Source: SIG701 sp045577175 (lineage in GTDB: Bacteria > Bacillota > Clostridia > Oscillospirales > CAG-272). Taken from it: 18,534 bases of DNA. The position numbers and the translations under genes are program-made. The notes under the pieces are model-generated. The model was given only the letters and a program-made list of their open reading frames with translations. It did no database searches and was not told the DNA's origin. Where the stretch lies: NCBI GenBank assembly GCA_045577175.1, contig JAZNHT010000065.1, positions 1-18,534 of the forward strand, written 5' to 3'. This document shows, piece after piece, positions 7,117 to 16,150 of the stretch; the first letter of the stretch is position 1; every line of letters starts with the position of its first letter.

Positions 7117-8202
7117 TCAGAATTTCGTCGGCTTCGTGGTAAGGTATCTCTTAACCATCAGCGCAACCTTGAATGTGATCGCGTGGTCAAATTCTCTCAG
7201 GTCAAGACCGGTCAGCTTGCGGATTTTCTCCAGGCGGTAGACCAGCGTATTGCGGTGGACGAACAGCTTTCTCGACGTCTCGGAAACGTTGAGGTTATTC
7301 TCAAAGAAGCACTGGATCGTCATGAGCGTCTCGCGATCAAGCGACTCAAGAGATCCGTTTTTGAAGACCTCCTGCAAGAACATCTCACAAAGCGTTGTGG
7401 GAAGCTGATAAATGAGACGTCCGATGCCGAGGTTTTCGTAGCTTATAATATCCTTTTCGGTATCAAAGACCTTGCCGACCTCAAGGGCGACCTGCGCCTC
7501 CTTGTACGAACGGGCGAGATCCTTGATGTTGTCAACCGGCTTACCGATACCGATGGAGACCTTCGTATAAAATTCGGAATTGAGCGTGTCCGCGATCGAT
7601 TTCGCGAGCTTCTCGATTTCCTTCACGCCGTCGCTCTGCTTGACCTCTTTGACGAGGACAATATCCTGCTCGCCGACGCTGATGACGTACTCCTTGTTCT
7701 TGTCGGGGAAGATATTCTGCACCATATCAAACGGCAGAACTTCTCCTTTTGCATGAAATTTAATCAGGAACACGACGCGCACCTCTTCGGTATTGAAGTG
7801 CAGCTCCTTGCTCTTGATGTAAATATCGGACGGGAGAATGTTGTCCATGATAATGTTCTTGATAAAGGAACTCTTATCATATTTCTCATCGTAGAGATTC
7901 TTGATATTGGCAAACGTAACGGAAAGGATCGTGGCGATCTTGTCCGCGAGCTTGTCCTCACCCTCCACGAAAACGATGTACTCCCACTTGGAATCAATCG
8001 TGATGGGACGGTAGGTAACACCGCCGATCGTCACCGACTCGCCCGTGTACGCAAGCTCGTCTCGGACACCCGTTTTCATTTCCCCGATCTTGACAAATTC
8101 GCTGCATGCAATAATGACACCGTTTTCGTCAATGACACCGGTAACACGGTCAATGGTTTCACGCATTTGGTGGATGATTCCCTGGAAAAGACGGCTCGAC
8201 AT
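7117..8202 (-). CDS. CdaR/PucR-type transcriptional regulator
   Basis: The 361-residue protein resembles CdaR (sugar diacid) regulators. Its N-terminal sensing region has a diacid-recognition-like segment (LFQGIIHQMRETIDRVTGVI, then ENGVIIACSEFVKIGE). The centre (about 130-280) resembles the degenerate GGDEF-like domain of this family. The C-terminus is the PucR helix-turn-helix (about 299-345, with NVSETSRKLFVHRNTLVYRL). I chose ATG 8200-8202 because GAAAGGAG lies 7 bases upstream; a TTG-initiated extension to 8241 would overlap that site. It has its own promoter at 8283-8311. No sugar-diacid gene is nearby, so its ligand and target are unknown. Control of the downstream ftsE cluster is possible but unsupported. 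Confidence 0.9.
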   Translation of the reverse strand: MSSRLFQGIIHQMRETIDRVTGVIDENGVIIACSEFVKIGEMKTGVRDELAYTGESVTIGGVTYRPITIDSKWEYIVFVEGEDKLADKIATILSVTFANIKNLYDEKYDKSSFIKNIIMDNILPSDIYIKSKELHFNTEEVRVVFLIKFHAKGEVLPFDMVQNIFPDKNKEYVISVGEQDIVLVKEVKQSDGVKEIEKLAKSIADTLNSEFYTKVSIGIGKPVDNIKDLARSYKEAQVALEVGKVFDTEKDIISYENLGIGRLIYQLPTTLCEMFLQEVFKNGSLESLDRETLMTIQCFFENNLNVSETSRKLFVHRNTLVYRLEKIRKLTGLDLREFDHAITFKVALMVKRYLTTKPTKF

Positions 8203-8282
8203 AAGACGACTCCTTTCGATATGTAAGCATTTTGAATGCAAAAAACGGATCGTTTTTGAAAAAGTTGTGTATACTATACTAT

Positions 8283-8311
8283 ATTTTACAATATTTTTGG
8301 TGGTTTTTCAA
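8283..8311 (-). promoter_or_regulatory. Sigma-A-type promoter of the CdaR-like regulator
   Basis: On the minus strand TTGAAA (8311-8306) and TAAAAT (8288-8283) are separated by 17 bases, and the predicted start is about 75 bases before the ATG at 8202. The surrounding DNA is very AT-rich. Confidence 0.7.
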
Positions 8312-8330
8312 TAGTTTTTTCTGTATTTTT

Positions 8331-8356
8331 CCCAAGAAAATGATGATTTTTTTGGG
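8331..8356. other. AT-rich stem-loop downstream of the small membrane protein gene
   Basis: CCCAAGAAAAT (8331-8341) pairs with ATTTTTTTGGG (8346-8356) over 11 bp, including one G-T wobble, around a GATG loop. It lies after the stop of the membrane protein gene on the minus strand but is followed by A rather than U residues, so it is not a standard terminator in that direction. Confidence 0.4.
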
Positions 8357-8398
8357 ATTTTCCCACAAAGCGAGCCAAGAATTGCTTTCAATGTGGGA

Positions 8399-8845
8399 TC
8401 AGCGGTAGAAAATATGCATATAGAGGCAGTACACAACGAACAGAATCGTGCAGACGGCAGAGGCAATCATGATCGTCATGAGAAGCAGGTGCAGATGTGC
8501 ATACATCAGGCACGAAAGGAGGCAGAACAGTGCCACACAGAGAAGCATGGCAGGGGTAACGAAATGCGTGGACACATCGAGCTTCTTCACAATGGCGATG
8601 ATCTGGTACAAAGCGGCCAGCGCGCTGAGCACGCCGAACACGATTGTCACCGGCGTCAGCATCTCATTATGGAACGCAAGCTCCAGAGACGCATCTCCGG
8701 CAAGTCTGCGAAGATAGAGAATCCCGGCGAGATCGAGCAGAATCATAATCGCGATCCGTGCGATGGCGGCGCGGTGCTTTTTGCGGTTTTTCTCCGCGAG
8801 AGCCAATTTCTTTTCGTTCTTCAAAAGCGCATTTTTCTTTGCCAT
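8399..8845 (-). CDS. Small four-helix membrane protein of unknown function
   Basis: I do not recognise a family. From ATG 8843-8845 (MAKKNALL) the product is 148 residues: a lysine-rich, probably helical cytoplasmic N-terminus (1-26), then hydrophobic segments at about 27-46, 63-86, 96-115 and 118-142, ending HIFYR. The start is uncertain. The frame stays open to an ATG at 8975-8977, giving 192 residues, but that codon lies at the predicted transcription start and has no ribosome binding site. The added 44 residues (SVIRVSTHSDRSTEKE) do not look like a membrane-protein N-terminus. An AAAGGAG lies 27 bases before the M at 8851, separated from it by a small hairpin (TCCGC/GCGGA). It is a single-gene unit behind a very strong promoter. 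Confidence 0.75.
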   Translation of the reverse strand: MAKKNALLKNEKKLALAEKNRKKHRAAIARIAIMILLDLAGILYLRRLAGDASLELAFHNEMLTPVTIVFGVLSALAALYQIIAIVKKLDVSTHFVTPAMLLCVALFCLLSCLMYAHLHLLLMTIMIASAVCTILFVVYCLYMHIFYR

Positions 8846-8985
8846 AACCATTTCTATACAGTCCGCGAAAGCGGATCGCTCCTTTTCTGTTGATCTGTCC
8901 GAATGCGTGGAAACTCGGATAACTGACGGCTCATTTTGCGTGAAAGTTCCGAAAGAAGGACACAATGCTGTTATCATACCATAGT

Positions 8986-9014
8986 ATTATACTATATTTG
9001 CGTGCATTTGTCAA
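8986..9014 (-). promoter_or_regulatory. Perfect sigma-A consensus promoter of the membrane protein gene
   Basis: On the minus strand TTGACA (9014-9009) and TATAAT (8991-8986) are spaced by exactly 17 bases, with a run of A residues just upstream that could act as an UP element. Initiation is expected near 8979, which leaves a leader of about 130 bases if translation begins at 8845-8851. Confidence 0.88.
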
Positions 9015-9059
9015 TTTTTTTTGAAAAACTCCTTATTTCTGTTTTTCGGAAAAGGAAAT

Positions 9060-9119
9060 GCAGGAGGTGGTACGTGCGAAACACCTCCTGCGCCACCGCC
9101 GCACCAAAGAGGGGGTGCG
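9060..9119. other. Two further stem-loops downstream of prmA
   Basis: GCAGGAGGTG (9060-9069) pairs perfectly with CACCTCCTGC (9082-9091), and CGCACC (9100-9105) pairs with GGTGCG (9114-9119). With the terminator at 9145-9180 they form three hairpins in a row. On the minus strand the first is followed by a weak U-rich stretch, so it may be a back-up terminator shielding the strong promoter at 8986-9014. Confidence 0.5.
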
Positions 9120-9144
9120 CGTCTCGCCCCTCCTGCCTTATCCT

Positions 9145-9180
9145 CAAAAAACGGCCGCACGGCATTTGCCGCACGACCGC
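9145..9180 (-). terminator. Terminator of the hrcA-prmA operon
   Basis: Directly after the prmA stop, a 12-bp GC-rich stem (9152-9163 with 9168-9179, three G-U wobbles, 4-base loop) is followed on the minus strand by GTTTTTTG. The other side also carries a T-run (9181-9185), so it could work in both directions. Confidence 0.88.
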
Positions 9181-9186
9181 TTTTTC

Positions 9187-10134
9187 TTATGCTTTTTTAA
9201 CCACACCGGCATACCAGCCGTTTTCACGGCGGCTGTCAATCACGGACAGTCCGTTTTTCCGAAGCACGGAGAGAACCTCCTCCGCACGCTCCTCAATGAT
9301 GCCGGATACGATCAGTACGCCGCCGTCCTTCATAAACGTACCGATGTCCGGTGCCATGCGGATGATGACATCCGCGACGATATTCGCCACGCACACATCG
9401 TACTGCACAGCCGGTGCATCCTTCAAAAGATCGGACACCGCACACGTCACATTTTCCGTGTGGTTGAGTGCGCAATTTTCCTTTGCAATCCGTACCGCCA
9501 CGGGATCGATGTCACACGCATACGCCTCCGCCGCACCGAGCTTGCACGCGGATATGGCAAGAATACCGCTGCCGCAGCCAACGTCCAAAACGGTGCATCC
9601 GTCCGTCACATACGATTCAAGAAGCGTTGCGCACAGGCGCGTCGTCTCATGCGTACCCGTACCGAACGCCATACCGGGATCCATCAGCACCGTGACCTCC
9701 TCCTCTGTGGGATCATACGTCTCCCACACAGGCACGATCACGAGCCGCTTGCCCGTTTTGATCGGCTTGTAGTATTTCTTCCACGAATCCGCCCAATCCT
9801 CCTCAGACACACCCGAGCAGGTGATCTCGGCATCAATGCCGCACTCGGCAAGACGGGCGCGGACGAAAAATTCCGCTTCCTTCGGATTTTTTTCCTCGGG
9901 CACGAACACGGACACCGCCGCCTTCGTGCGATCCTTTGAGAGCAGCTCCTCGTCGATCAGATCGCCGTACACGCCGTCAAGCTCCTTCTCCACGTCGGAG
10001 AAATCCTCAATCATAAGCGCGTTATCGACCATGCTCATGACGGCGGACAAAATATCAAGATGCTCCCTGTCCGCCTCCGCGCGGATGCAGATCCAGCTTT
10101 TGTCGTCGTAATTTTCAATCATTCCGTACTCCAT
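9187..10134 (-). CDS. prmA: Ribosomal protein L11 methyltransferase
   Basis: PrmA methylates ribosomal protein L11 using S-adenosylmethionine. The 315-residue protein has the N-terminal L11-binding domain (about 1-110) and a Rossmann methyltransferase domain. That domain carries GTGTHETT (158-165), motif I VLDVGCGSG (182-190), an acidic CDID (207-210) and the catalytic-loop AN-I-V (250-253). The start ATG follows GGAGGCGG. The gene begins 12 bases after the dnaJ stop, in the usual Firmicutes position. In many relatives an rsmE gene follows; here a terminator does, so the operon ends with prmA. Confidence 0.95.
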   Translation of the reverse strand: MEYGMIENYDDKSWICIRAEADREHLDILSAVMSMVDNALMIEDFSDVEKELDGVYGDLIDEELLSKDRTKAAVSVFVPEEKNPKEAEFFVRARLAECGIDAEITCSGVSEEDWADSWKKYYKPIKTGKRLVIVPVWETYDPTEEEVTVLMDPGMAFGTGTHETTRLCATLLESYVTDGCTVLDVGCGSGILAISACKLGAAEAYACDIDPVAVRIAKENCALNHTENVTCAVSDLLKDAPAVQYDVCVANIVADVIIRMAPDIGTFMKDGGVLIVSGIIEERAEEVLSVLRKNGLSVIDSRRENGWYAGVVKKA

Positions 10135-10146
10135 ATCCGCCTCCGA

Positions 10147-11283
10147 TTATTTGAAGAAACGCTTGAAAAACTTCTCGCGCCCCTTTGTGTTCGATTCTCC
10201 GCGGCTCTCCGCGAATTTTCTGAGAATATCCTTCTGCTCGCCCGTAAGATTCTTCGGCACCTCGACCGTCACGGTGATGTGCAAGGATCCCCTGCTCGAT
10301 TTGGAATTGATGACGGGCACACCCTTCTGACGGAGCGTGAACGTCGTTCCCGTCTGCGTGCCTTCGGGGATCGAATACTTCTCCGTGCCCTCAAGCGTCG
10401 GAATATCAATCTCCGCGCCGAGCGCCGCCTCCGTAAACGAGATCGGCACCTCGCAGTACACGTCCGTGCCCTCTCTTTCAAACACGGCATGGGGACGCAC
10501 GCTTACATAAATGTACAAATCTCCTGCCGATCCGCCGTCGCGACCGTCGCTTCCCTGACCGCGCAAAACGATACGCTCACCGTCATCGATACCTGCCGGA
10601 ATGGAGACATCCAGCTTTTTCGTCGCACGGATATAGCCGTTTCCTCGGCACGACTGGCACGGCGTTTCGATAATCTTACCCTTTCCGCCGCACGCGTCAC
10701 AGCCCTTCTGCGACTGCATCATACCGAACGGCGTGCGCTGCTGGACACGCACACGTCCCGAGCCGCCGCACGTCGTACACGTTTTGGGGGAAGTCCCCTT
10801 CGCCGCACCGGAGCCGGCACAGTCTCCGCATTTCTGGACTCTCTGGTAGGAGATTTCCTTTTTCACGCCAAAGACCGCTTCCTCAAAAGAAAGCGTCAGG
10901 CGCACGTTGATGTCGTCACCGCGCACGGGACCGCGGCGTGTGCTTCCGCCGCCGCCGAATCCTCCGCCGAAGAAGCTTGAGAAAATATCGGACATATCAA
11001 ATCCGAAGTCTCCGAAGTCTCCGAAGCCTCCAAAGCCGCCTGCACCGCCCGCCTCAAACGCGGCATGACCGAACTGGTCATACTTCGCCTTCTTTTCGGG
11101 ATCGGAAAGCACGGCATACGCCTCGTTGACTTCCTTGAATTTCTGCTCCGCCTCGGCATCGCCCGGGTTGATGTCCGGATGATACTTTTTCGCCAAAGTG
11201 CGGTATGCTTTTTTGATGGCAGCCTCGTCCGCCGATCTGTCAACGCCGAGTGCCTCGTAATAGTCACGCTTTGCTTCTGCCAT
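10147..11283 (-). CDS. dnaJ: Chaperone DnaJ (Hsp40)
   Basis: DnaJ delivers unfolded proteins to DnaK and stimulates its ATPase. This 378-residue type I DnaJ has a J domain (1-70, with H35-P36-D37), a Gly/Phe-rich region (about 79-115), and a zinc-binding domain with four CxxCxGxG motifs (152-159, 169-176, 195-202, 209-216). C-terminal substrate-binding domains follow. I chose ATG 11281-11283 (MAEAKRDYY) with an AAAGGTGA site 6 bases upstream, rather than the GTG at 11289 that overlaps it. It follows dnaK after a 93-base spacer with two hairpins. Confidence 0.97.
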   Translation of the reverse strand: MAEAKRDYYEALGVDRSADEAAIKKAYRTLAKKYHPDINPGDAEAEQKFKEVNEAYAVLSDPEKKAKYDQFGHAAFEAGGAGGFGGFGDFGDFGFDMSDIFSSFFGGGFGGGGSTRRGPVRGDDINVRLTLSFEEAVFGVKKEISYQRVQKCGDCAGSGAAKGTSPKTCTTCGGSGRVRVQQRTPFGMMQSQKGCDACGGKGKIIETPCQSCRGNGYIRATKKLDVSIPAGIDDGERIVLRGQGSDGRDGGSAGDLYIYVSVRPHAVFEREGTDVYCEVPISFTEAALGAEIDIPTLEGTEKYSIPEGTQTGTTFTLRQKGVPVINSKSSRGSLHITVTVEVPKNLTGEQKDILRKFAESRGESNTKGREKFFKRFFK

Positions 11284-11297
11284 TGTCACTCACCTTT

Positions 11298-11312
11298 CTC
11301 CGCCGTGCGGAG
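11298..11312 (-). promoter_or_regulatory. Hairpin adjoining the dnaJ ribosome binding site
   Basis: CTCCGC and GCGGAG pair perfectly around a 3-base loop. On the minus strand the stem ends directly before the AAAGGTGA site of dnaJ. It does not cover the site and could keep it exposed or slow ribosomes. Confidence 0.35.
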
Positions 11313-11325
11313 AGAATAGTATAAC

Positions 11326-11371
11326 GCCAAATGCGAGGAGAGTTTTTTCGACTCCCCTCGCGCCGTTTGGC
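11326..11371 (-). other. Long stem-loop in the dnaK-dnaJ spacer
   Basis: GCCAAA (outer, 6 bp) and GCGAGG-GAG (inner, about 9 bp) pair with their complements across a loop that contains an A-run. On the minus strand the downstream flank is GTTATACTATT, with no U-run. It may be an mRNA processing or stability element that separates dnaK from dnaJ levels, or a partial terminator. Confidence 0.5.
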
Positions 11372-11376
11372 ATAAA

Positions 11377-13218
<1,842 letters not shown>

Positions 13219-13263
13219 AATTTAATTCCTCCAAATATATATATAATAGTTTGTTTGGCTTGC

Positions 13264-13869
13264 TCAGTTTGCCACGCGCACCATGGCGTAGCGGATAATT
13301 TTGTCTCCCATGCGGTATCCCGACTGGAAAACCTCGACGATTTCGCCCTCGCCGTGCTCCTCGTCCTCGACGTGCATGACGGCGTTATGGATCGCGGGAT
13401 CAAACGTCTCCCCGGGCTGACCGAATTCGGTAACGCCCATCTTCCCGAGAATATCGGGCACGGAAGAGAGAATCATCTTCACGCCCTCGGCTACCTTTGC
13501 CGCATCTCCGTCGGCGTACTGCTGTGCCTGCTTCAGATTATCAAGAAGCGGGAGCAGCCCTTTTACGCTGTCCGCGGTCGCGTCTGCGTAAATCCCCTCG
13601 CGCTCTTTCGCACTGCGTTTGCGGAAATTATCGTACTCGGCGAGCGTGCGGAGGTATTTGTCCTTCGTCTCGGCGCACTCTGCTTCGGCGGCTTCGATTT
13701 TCTTTTCCATCTCCGCTATCAGTGCGCGGAGCTTTTTGACGTCTTTTGACTCTTTTCCGTCTTTTTTACCTGCGGCAGCATCGGTTTTCGCATCGGATAC
13801 ATCCGCCTCACTGCCTGCCTGAGACACAACCGGCTCCTCCGGCGCGCCCTTCTTCATTTCTTCACTCAT
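13264..13869 (-). CDS. grpE: Nucleotide exchange factor GrpE
   Basis: GrpE releases ADP from DnaK and acts as a thermosensor. The 201-residue protein has a disordered acidic N-terminus (about 1-55), a long dimerising helix (about 56-110) with the family segment YDNFRKRSAKER, and a C-terminal beta domain with PG-E-FDP and HNAV. The start ATG has an AGGAGG site that overlaps the end of hrcA (11-base gap). Confidence 0.95.
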   Translation of the reverse strand: MSEEMKKGAPEEPVVSQAGSEADVSDAKTDAAAGKKDGKESKDVKKLRALIAEMEKKIEAAEAECAETKDKYLRTLAEYDNFRKRSAKEREGIYADATADSVKGLLPLLDNLKQAQQYADGDAAKVAEGVKMILSSVPDILGKMGVTEFGQPGETFDPAIHNAVMHVEDEEHGEGEIVEVFQSGYRMGDKIIRYAMVRVAN

Positions 13870-13880
13870 GTTTGTGCCTC

Positions 13881-14957
13881 CTATTCGGAATTTTCCTCAT
13901 CCGCCCCGGCAAGGGCGTCGCTGATATTGGCGGTCAGCTGATCGATCATGGAGATGACGCGGGAATAATCCATGCGCGTAGGTCCTATGATGCCGATCGT
14001 GCCGATTGTCTGTCCGCCGCTTTTGATCGTCTTGAGAATCAGGGTGGAATTGTCCATGATGTTCACGAGATTCTCGTGTCCGATGTAGACCTGCACCTTG
14101 CCGTCCTCGCCGGACTGCTCGACCGCGCGCGTCTCCTCGGAAATGAGCCGCATCAGATCGTCCTTCTGCTCAAACATCTGCAGCATCTGCTTAAGGCGGT
14201 CGAAATCGTAATACTCGGGATACGAAAGCAGTCGGTTGATGCCGTCAAACTTGAGATCGCCGCCGGAGAACGACGTAAGCGTTTCGTACACGCCCTTTGA
14301 TACGGGGCTGACAAGATACGCATACGCGCCCATGCGGCGCTCCATCTCCATCAGCAGCGGCAGGGTGATCTCATCCGCCGTAACGGAGGTGAGACAGTCG
14401 TTCAGCGTCTGCGAAAGCAGTGTCGCCGCCGTATCGGACAAGGGCATCTCGGACAGAATGTTCTTGCTCTTGACCGCGCCCGAGGACATGACCATCACGA
14501 GCACCAGCTTCCGATCCGTCACACGGATTACCTCAAAACGGGTAACCGTGCTCGTGTGATGACGGGAGCGAAGCGCCAGCGCGGTGTAGTTCGTCATGGA
14601 AGACGCAAGGCGCATCGCCTCATCCAGGATACCGTCCAGCTCCGCCTGTCGGGAGCGCAGAGCGCTTTTCAATTCGGCGACCTCACGGGAGGTCATATCG
14701 TACCGTTCGATGAGAGAATCGACGTAGAAGCGGTATCCGGCTTCGGAAGGAATCCGTCCGGCAGAGGTATGCGGCTGCACAAGGTAGCCCATCTCCTCCA
14801 ATTCCGCCATCTCGTTGCGGATCGTAGCAGACGAATACGCGATCTGCTTATACTGTGTCAGATATTTACTGCCTACCGGCTCTCCCATCTCAATATGAGA
14901 TTCGATCACCGCTTTCAGAATCAGTTTTTTTCGCTCACTCAGTCCTTTTTCCGTCAT
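13881..14957 (-). CDS. hrcA: Heat-inducible transcription repressor HrcA
   Basis: HrcA binds the CIRCE operator and represses class I heat-shock genes. Its activity in relatives depends on GroEL. The 358-residue protein has an N-terminal winged helix (about 1-75, with SSATIRNEMAELEEMGYL and HTSAGRIP), then a GAF-like domain and dimerisation regions. I chose ATG 14955-14957 (MTEKGLSERKK). A ribosome binding site GGAGG lies 12 bases upstream, slightly far but the best available. A longer GTG-initiated frame to 14999 would begin inside CIRCE and is unlikely. As first gene behind CIRCE it represses itself and the rest of the operon. Confidence 0.95.
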   Translation of the reverse strand: MTEKGLSERKKLILKAVIESHIEMGEPVGSKYLTQYKQIAYSSATIRNEMAELEEMGYLVQPHTSAGRIPSEAGYRFYVDSLIERYDMTSREVAELKSALRSRQAELDGILDEAMRLASSMTNYTALALRSRHHTSTVTRFEVIRVTDRKLVLVMVMSSGAVKSKNILSEMPLSDTAATLLSQTLNDCLTSVTADEITLPLLMEMERRMGAYAYLVSPVSKGVYETLTSFSGGDLKFDGINRLLSYPEYYDFDRLKQMLQMFEQKDDLMRLISEETRAVEQSGEDGKVQVYIGHENLVNIMDNSTLILKTIKSGGQTIGTIGIIGPTRMDYSRVISMIDQLTANISDALAGADEENSE

Positions 14958-14992
14958 TCGGGTGGTACGCCTCCTTTCGATCCGATTGAGTT

Positions 14993-15019
14993 TTAGCACT
15001 CAAAACGCCGAAGTGCTAA
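14993..15019 (-). promoter_or_regulatory. CIRCE operator (HrcA binding site)
   Basis: TTAGCACTC, nine spacer bases, then AAGTGCTAA. This matches the CIRCE consensus TTAGCACTC-N9-GAGTGCTAA at 17 of 18 arm positions. It lies just downstream of the predicted transcription start and upstream of hrcA, and is the only CIRCE I see in the window. Confidence 0.96.
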
Positions 15020-15031
15020 CTTCCGACTAAC

Positions 15032-15060
15032 AATTTACCATTTTACGCCCCCAAATTCAA
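15032..15060 (-). promoter_or_regulatory. Sigma-A-type promoter of the heat-shock operon
   Basis: On the minus strand TTGAAT (15060-15055) and TAAATT (15037-15032) are 17 bases apart. The predicted start near 15025 puts CIRCE within the first transcribed bases, the usual arrangement. Confidence 0.7.
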
Positions 15061-15113
15061 CACAAATATAAATATAAACCGTTAACAATTTATGAACGAG
15101 GCGATTTTTTATC

Positions 15114-15150
15114 ACTAAAAGCAAGAGACTGCGCAAAAACACGCAGTCTC
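15114..15150 (-). terminator. Terminator of the surface protein gene
   Basis: On the minus strand GAGACTGCG (15150-15142) pairs with CGCAGTCTC (15133-15125) over 9 bp, followed by the U-rich TTGCTTTTAGTG. It separates the surface protein gene from the heat-shock operon. Confidence 0.75.
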
Positions 15151-15189
15151 CATACATCCGTATTCCATTTTTCCACCGTTTCCGATGAT

Positions 15190-16002
15190 TTATACGCGGC
15201 GACGATACACACGGCGCGCCGTATACGCCGCACCGAGCGCGAGTGCCAAAGCGAGAAGCGTATGCTCTCCCGTGGACGGGGAGGGCAGATCAACAAGCTC
15301 GCCGGCAGGCGGTCTGTACGACGATGAGGCGTACTCCCCCACCTGTTTCTCAAAATCGACACCGTTTGTCACAACCACAGACTCCACCGCCGCGGAGGCA
15401 TTGCGGAGCACAAATCCGCGCCGTCCCTCACCGAGCTTTGTGAGCGACGGAAGCGCAAGCGTTTCCTCATACGCGCCGCACCGAACGCGAACCTCATACA
15501 TCATGCCGTGAAGAACGGGCACGGTCACAAACACCGTCTCCCCTGCCGCCATACATCCGGCAAGACCGTCACCGAACGCACCGATTCCGTCACATCTGCC
15601 GCTTGCGCGGAGAATCAGCTCCGTGCGGTTCATGGGGACATCGCCTGTCGCGGTCATAAGAAAGCCGAAATAGCCGTTCGCCTCGGCAATCTCCGTAAAG
15701 CGGAACGAAAATTCCACCGTATATGTATCCGACCCCGCCGCACCGTCCGGGATCACCGGAAGAAGCACATACGCCTTGCGATCGTCGGTGACGTCGATAT
15801 GCAGCGCTCCGTCCTGTACGGAAACAGCAGGCACCGCACCGCCCGTGCCGATACGGATACCCGTTTCGCGCGGATCAGCAAAATCCGCATACCGCTGGGC
15901 GAAGATGACCTCGCCGTTTGCAAAATCGGCAGCCGCTACAGAGGCGATCAGCACACAAAAAAAGCAGAGCGACAGTATGCCTGAGAGTATCCGTTTGCGC
16001 AT
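15190..16002 (-). CDS. Secreted surface protein with SPxTG sortase signal
   Basis: I do not recognise the central domain. The 270-residue protein has a signal peptide (about 1-25, MRKRILSG followed by a hydrophobic stretch ending ASVAAA). A beta-rich extracellular region follows (about 28-225, including YTVEFSFRFTEI and FGFLMT), which could be a lectin- or LamG-like sandwich. A Pro/Ser linker leads to SPSTG (241-245), a hydrophobic segment (about 248-262) and a basic tail RRVYRRR. That end is a cell-wall sorting signal of the (S/N/P)PxTG kind used by clostridial sortases. No sortase gene is in the window. Start ATG 16000-16002 has a CGGAGGG site. It is a single-gene unit with its own promoter and terminator. 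Confidence 0.85.
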   Translation of the reverse strand: MRKRILSGILSLCFFCVLIASVAAADFANGEVIFAQRYADFADPRETGIRIGTGGAVPAVSVQDGALHIDVTDDRKAYVLLPVIPDGAAGSDTYTVEFSFRFTEIAEANGYFGFLMTATGDVPMNRTELILRASGRCDGIGAFGDGLAGCMAAGETVFVTVPVLHGMMYEVRVRCGAYEETLALPSLTKLGEGRRGFVLRNASAAVESVVVTNGVDFEKQVGEYASSSYRPPAGELVDLPSPSTGEHTLLALALALGAAYTARRVYRRRV

Positions 16003-16043
16003 ACCATCCCTCCGTTTCCGAAATATGAATCTATCCTAATTAT

Positions 16044-16072
16044 ATTATACTCCGTCCCCGTCGGGAAATCAA
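16044..16072 (-). promoter_or_regulatory. Sigma-A-type promoter of the surface protein gene
   Basis: On the minus strand TTGATT (16072-16067) and a perfect TATAAT (16049-16044) are separated by 17 bases, giving a leader of about 35 bases. Confidence 0.8.
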
Positions 16073-16107
16073 GAGGGAAGGGCGGAGTTTTTGCGAAATT
16101 TCGAAAC

Positions 16108-16138
16108 AAAAAACGGACGGGGATGATCCCCGCCCGTC
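16108..16138 (-). terminator. Terminator of gap
   Basis: Twelve bases after the gap stop, a GC-rich stem (CGGGGAT/ATCCCCG plus outer ACGG/CCGT) is followed on the minus strand by GTTTTTTG, a classical intrinsic terminator. Confidence 0.9.
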
Positions 16139-16150
16139 TGCGTGACTTTA

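Noticed and set aside
7081..8226. 381-codon plus-strand frame opposite the CdaR-like gene
   Set aside because: Shadow of a well-supported regulator gene.
13219..13263. Possible separate promoter for dnaK in the grpE-dnaK spacer
   Set aside because: AT-rich TATATATA stretch only; no matching -35 and no CIRCE.
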